Shown one piece after another: positions 5,820 to 8,422 of a stretch of 8,422 bases of DNA. The position numbers and the translations under genes are program-made. Under the pieces are notes generated by a model. The model worked only from the letters and a program-made list of their open reading frames with translations, did not search any database and was not told the origin of the DNA. The stretch lies in contig NZ_JADAKK010000003.1 of assembly GCF_020278625.1 (NCBI RefSeq), forward strand, positions 26,697 through 35,118. Direction: 5' to 3'. Every line of letters starts with the position of its first letter. The stretch's first letter is position 1. The DNA is from Wolbachia endosymbiont of Mansonella ozzardi. Lineage in GTDB: Bacteria > Pseudomonadota > Alphaproteobacteria > Rickettsiales > Anaplasmataceae.

Positions 5820-7760
5820 ATGATATCAACTATTAATAATGCAGAAGGTAAGAAAAAAATCATAAGGGATCTAGTGACCAAAAGTATAAGAAAGGGTGGT
5901 TTTATTACTCTTGATGATATAAATGACAAACTGTCAGACGAAAATTTCTCATCTGACTTCATAGATGATACTATATCTATATTGCAAGATTCTGGAATTA
6001 ATGTACTTGAGAGCAGCGAAGATGAGGAAGATACTTCTACCAACAATGATGATGGTAAACTCGATGACGATGATACATTGTCAAATGCTGCCACAACTTT
6101 AGTACAAAACGACGATCCGGTAAGAGTTTATCTACAAGACATGAGCTCTGTAAAGCTTCTATCAAGGGCAGATGAAATCGAGATAGCAAAAAAAATTGAA
6201 TCTGAAAAGCATAACATGTTGCGTGCAATAATCGAAACATCAGTAACACTAAAAATGATAAAAGCATGGCGTGATGATTTGAGTAGCGGAGCTCTCTTAC
6301 TGAGGGAAATTATAGACCTAGATGCAATTTATAATTCTGATTTTAATACAATACCCAAAGAGAATAGCGAAGAAAGTGCCGAAGACTTTGAGGATTCTGG
6401 AGATACCAAAGATGATGAACACTGCGAAGATGATGAAGCAGGTAACAAAAAGGGTGGTGATGAGCAAGAAAGTGGTAACGAAGATATAAACTCAGCAAAT
6501 TTAAATGTTTCTATTCTTGAAATGGAAAGCGACTTATTGCCCAAGGTCATAGTTGCATTGGATGAGATAATTACTTTAGCAAATGAAGCATTGACACTAA
6601 GGAAAAATTCCCCTAGCGAGTCAGGATATGAAGATTTATATAATCAAATATGGTCCATAGCGTTACAAATTAAATTAAGTGACGCTGCTGTCACTCAAAT
6701 TACACAAAAACTCTATAATATAAACAAGTCTATAATGCTTGAGGAAGCCAATCTCATTTCTGAAGCTAGGAAATATAATATTGACAAGGAAAATTTCTAC
6801 AAAGTTTATAATGAAGTGCTTTTAAAGCGTGAATTGAAAGAGAGAAGTTTTTTTAAGACCAATGAAAATGAAATTTTTCTTACAGAAGAATTAAAAATCA
6901 AATGTACAAGGTTTATAAAAGGTAACTCTGAGTGTATAACCTGCTCTGTGAATAATATTAAGCAATATATACAGGAAGATAACGTGCAGGAATTTAAGGA
7001 GTTAATCAAAAGGATACAAAAACATGAACGAGAAGTCTCCGAGGCAAAGCAGGAAATGATTAAAGCTAATTTAAGGTTAGTAGTTTCCATCGCTAAAAAA
7101 TATTCAAACAGAGGTCTTGCTCTGCTTGACTTGATACAAGAGGGCAATATTGGTCTTATGAAAGCCGTGGATAAATTTGATTACAAACGCGGATACAAGT
7201 TTTCAACTTACGGAACTTGGTGGGTAAGGCAATCAATCACCAGAGCAATACCTGAGCAGTCTAAAGTAGTTAGAATACCGGTTCATATGGTAGAAATTAT
7301 CAGCAAAATTAACAGGACACTAAGAAAATTAACTCATGAGATGGAAAGAGAGCCTACATTAGAGGAATTGAGTGTGGAACTTGGGATGCCTCTAGAAAGA
7401 ATACGCAAAGTTATGAAAATAACAAAGGATCCTGTAAGTCTTGAAGCTCCAACGGGAAAAGATGATAGCAGTACCTTTGGTGATTGCATAGAAGACAAAC
7501 GGGTCTCAAAGCCAGAAGATGCTGCAATACTTGCTGACTTGCGTGGTATTACAACCAATGTTCTTGCAACTTTAACGCCAAAAGAAGAAAGGATTCTCAG
7601 AATGCGCTTTGGTCTTGGTAAAGATGGAAAAGAACATACCTTAGAAGAAGTAGGAAGAATCTTTAATGTAACACGCGAGAGAATTAGGCAAATAGAAGCA
7701 AAAGCACTACGTAAATTAAAACATCCAAGCCGTGCTAGAAAACTTAGAGGATTCTTTTGA
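5820..7760 (+). CDS. rpoD: RNA polymerase primary sigma factor RpoD (sigma-70)
   Basis: This is the housekeeping sigma factor that recruits RNA polymerase to most promoters. The 646 residues follow the family order: region 1.1 (about 1-60, with an acidic 65-80 stretch), region 1.2 beginning [11 protein letters not shown] (98-108), a long non-conserved region, region 2 from [13 protein letters not shown] (416) through [10 protein letters not shown] (462-471), region 3, and region 4 from [17 protein letters not shown] (584) to the helix-turn-helix [20 protein letters not shown]. It ends ARKLRGFF. The non-conserved region carries a very acidic segment (about 179-222). The usual IADQ.RTIRIP after region 2 reads [11 protein letters not shown] (477-487). 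AAAGG at 5813-5817 is only two bases from the ATG, so the start is reasonable but the spacing is short. No other in-frame ATG lies upstream in the same gap. Confidence 0.97.
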   Translation: MISTINNAEGKKKIIRDLVTKSIRKGGFITLDDINDKLSDENFSSDFIDDTISILQDSGINVLESSEDEEDTSTNNDDGKLDDDDTLSNAATTLVQNDDPVRVYLQDMSSVKLLSRADEIEIAKKIESEKHNMLRAIIETSVTLKMIKAWRDDLSSGALLLREIIDLDAIYNSDFNTIPKENSEESAEDFEDSGDTKDDEHCEDDEAGNKKGGDEQESGNEDINSANLNVSILEMESDLLPKVIVALDEIITLANEALTLRKNSPSESGYEDLYNQIWSIALQIKLSDAAVTQITQKLYNINKSIMLEEANLISEARKYNIDKENFYKVYNEVLLKRELKERSFFKTNENEIFLTEELKIKCTRFIKGNSECITCSVNNIKQYIQEDNVQEFKELIKRIQKHEREVSEAKQEMIKANLRLVVSIAKKYSNRGLALLDLIQEGNIGLMKAVDKFDYKRGYKFSTYGTWWVRQSITRAIPEQSKVVRIPVHMVEIISKINRTLRKLTHEMEREPTLEELSVELGMPLERIRKVMKITKDPVSLEAPTGKDDSSTFGDCIEDKRVSKPEDAAILADLRGITTNVLATLTPKEERILRMRFGLGKDGKEHTLEEVGRIFNVTRERIRQIEAKALRKLKHPSRARKLRGFF

Positions 7761-7910
7761 AGAAATGCGTCAAATTAATACCAACTTGCGTTACTGGGAG
7801 AGAAAATAGAATATCATGATAAATTGGCTTAAACCTTTAATTATAAGCAAGAAGCGCCAGACTTTTTGTAATAACTATATGACAAACTTTTGACAGAGCA
7901 TTGATATTTA
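7761..7910. other. Intergenic sequence after rpoD
   Basis: I see no gene, RNA or clear rho-independent terminator in these 150 bases. A consensus-like TTGACA at 7890-7895 has no suitable -10 box at normal spacing, so I do not call a promoter. The next element is the right inverted-repeat copy. Confidence 0.6.
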
Positions 7911-8070
7911 ATAGAGACGAAAAAAACTACTTGAAAATTCCTCCGGTTCCATTATCATAGTGTTGAAGTTATTATTTACCTTCAGTCTATACAGATTAAA
8001 TGACAAAAAACTCAATGTACTTGGTGTACTATTGTTTAATTTTTTGCATTATGTGCGTTTAAGACAGTAA
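7911..8070 (+). pseudogene. Remnant of a small hydrophobic protein gene (right copy)
   Basis: On the plus strand this reads NSSGSIIIVLKLLF, then RLNDKKLNVLGVLLFNF, then HYVRLRQ and a TAA at 8068-8070. Over 22 codons (VLKLLF to LNVLG) 19 residues match the left remnant at 68-284. The copy is broken at both ends. The sequence before LLENSS is out of frame with the left copy because several bases are missing near 7920. Its 3' end lacks about 67 bases relative to the left copy (junction near 8048-8056), so the membrane tail is replaced by a short new ending that runs into former 3' flank. No start codon or ribosome site is evident. The family is not one I recognise. Confidence 0.5.
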
Positions 8071-8084
8071 AAAACGCCAATTTA
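7911..8084. repeat. Right arm of a degenerate inverted repeat pair
   Basis: This is the inverted, diverged and internally deleted counterpart of 21-262. Shared blocks are aaaaaaactacttg at 7920-7933, aaaaaactcaatgtacttgg at 8005-8024 and the end block taaaaaacgccaatt at 8069-8083. The pair encloses purE-mutL, the Xre-like gene, rpoZ, the mnh genes and rpoD. Divergence is roughly a quarter of positions by eye, so homologous recombination between the arms is unlikely today. Confidence 0.75.
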
Positions 8085-8178
8085 TAAAGTTAATATAAAT
8101 AACTAGCACTAACTGGGTTTCTTTTACCTTTTTTATTTGGCAAACTTTTAATGTTTTATTACTAAAATAGTATCTCGA

Positions 8179-8201
8179 ATCCCAGTATCAAGTACTGGGA
8201 T
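8179..8201. repeat. Short palindromic repeat
   Basis: ATCCCAGTA (8179-8187) pairs with TACTGGGAT (8193-8201) around a 5-base loop, tcaag, giving a 9-bp stem. It is of the short intergenic palindrome type I associate with Wolbachia genomes. No coding function is seen. Confidence 0.7.
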
Positions 8202-8216
8202 AACAACATAGGGGTT

Positions 8217-8262
8217 GGAATGACACCCATAGCTCTGTCATTCCAGCGCATGACGCTGGAAT
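8217..8262. repeat. Palindromic repeat with two alternative stems
   Basis: ATTCCAGCG (8240-8248) pairs with CGCTGGAAT (8254-8262) across a 5-base loop. The same left arm can instead pair upstream: GGAATGACA (8217-8225) is the exact reverse complement of TGTCATTCC (8236-8244). The two hairpins exclude each other. The core tcattccagcgc..gacgctggaatccag is a sequence I recognise as common between Wolbachia genes. Confidence 0.75.
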
Positions 8263-8326
8263 CCAGAAATTTTATCAAGTAGGTGAGCATAAAAGTTATG
8301 TTAAAATACAACGTTTTATGAAAAAT

Positions 8327-8376
8327 TGGATCCCAGTGTCAGCTACTTGGATGACAAGAAAAGGCTACTTATAGCC
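8327..8376. repeat. Imperfect palindromic repeat and small hairpin
   Basis: TTGGATCCCAGTGTCAGCTA continuing to TTGGATGACA at 8346-8355 is an imperfect palindrome (TGTC with GACA, CCCAG with CTTGG) of the same repeat type as its left neighbours. Directly behind it GGCTA (8363-8367) pairs with TAGCC (8372-8376) around ctta. A shortened relative of this repeat lies at 267-286. The remaining bases to the window end (8377-8422) show no feature. Confidence 0.55.
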
Positions 8377-8422
8377 CTTCCCATAATAGTCCAAGAGAGG
8401 TAAGATAAGGACTTATAGTAGT

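Noticed and set aside
6037..7558. Several minus-strand open frames inside rpoD, some serine-rich
   Set aside because: Serine runs are the antisense reading of the acidic GAT/GAA-rich rpoD codons; the plus strand is the conserved gene.
7890..7912. TTGACA as a promoter for the right remnant
   Set aside because: No acceptable -10 box occurs at 15-19 bases spacing.
21..8084. A composite transposon bounded by terminal inverted repeats
   Set aside because: The arms are diverged by indels, encode gene remnants instead of transposon ends, enclose core housekeeping genes, and no transposase or target duplication is visible.
8179..8376. CRISPR array
   Set aside because: The palindromic units differ from each other and are irregularly spaced; there are no constant repeats with unique spacers.

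Overview
The window looks like the chromosome of a Wolbachia-type alphaproteobacterium (Rickettsiales, Anaplasmataceae). The evidence is low-GC DNA, short divergent RpoD and omega proteins with extra acidic stretches, an Mrp/Mbh-type gene cluster, and intergenic palindromic repeats of the kind I associate with Wolbachia. The assignment comes from recognised protein and repeat character, not from a database search.

Layout. Positions 1-300 hold a degraded small-gene remnant on the minus strand. Positions 316-2683 hold a tight minus-strand pair, purE followed by mutL four bases later, covering a purine-biosynthesis step and mismatch repair. From 2684 to 3048 there is an AT-rich divergent intergenic region with a good -10 box and repeated 10-bp palindromes. 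It leads into a plus-strand Xre/HigA-like DNA-binding protein gene. From 3396 onward a consensus -35 box leads into rpoZ (RNA polymerase omega). This is followed at once by five small membrane-protein genes in the order mnhF, mnhG, mbhD/E-like (the C-terminal part of MrpA), mnhB and mnhC. rpoD (primary sigma factor) then fills 5820-7760. The last 660 bases have no intact gene. They carry a second, opposite-orientation copy of the remnant seen at the left end, and then a cluster of palindromic repeats.

How the parts fit together. The mnh genes encode the accessory membrane module of an Mrp-type cation/proton antiporter, but the two large ion-translocating subunits (MrpA N-terminal part and MrpD) and MrpE are not here, so they must be elsewhere or absent. 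The cluster sits between two RNA polymerase subunit genes, omega and sigma-70. The most unusual points are: (1) the inverted pair of related remnants near both ends, whose differences are mostly synonymous, so they descend from a once-translated hydrophobic protein; (2) the repeated ATATTAATAT palindromes around the promoter of the lone Xre-like regulator, which look like autoregulatory operators; and (3) the split Mrp/Mbh module. I see no tRNA, rRNA, CRISPR array, intact insertion sequence or prophage gene.
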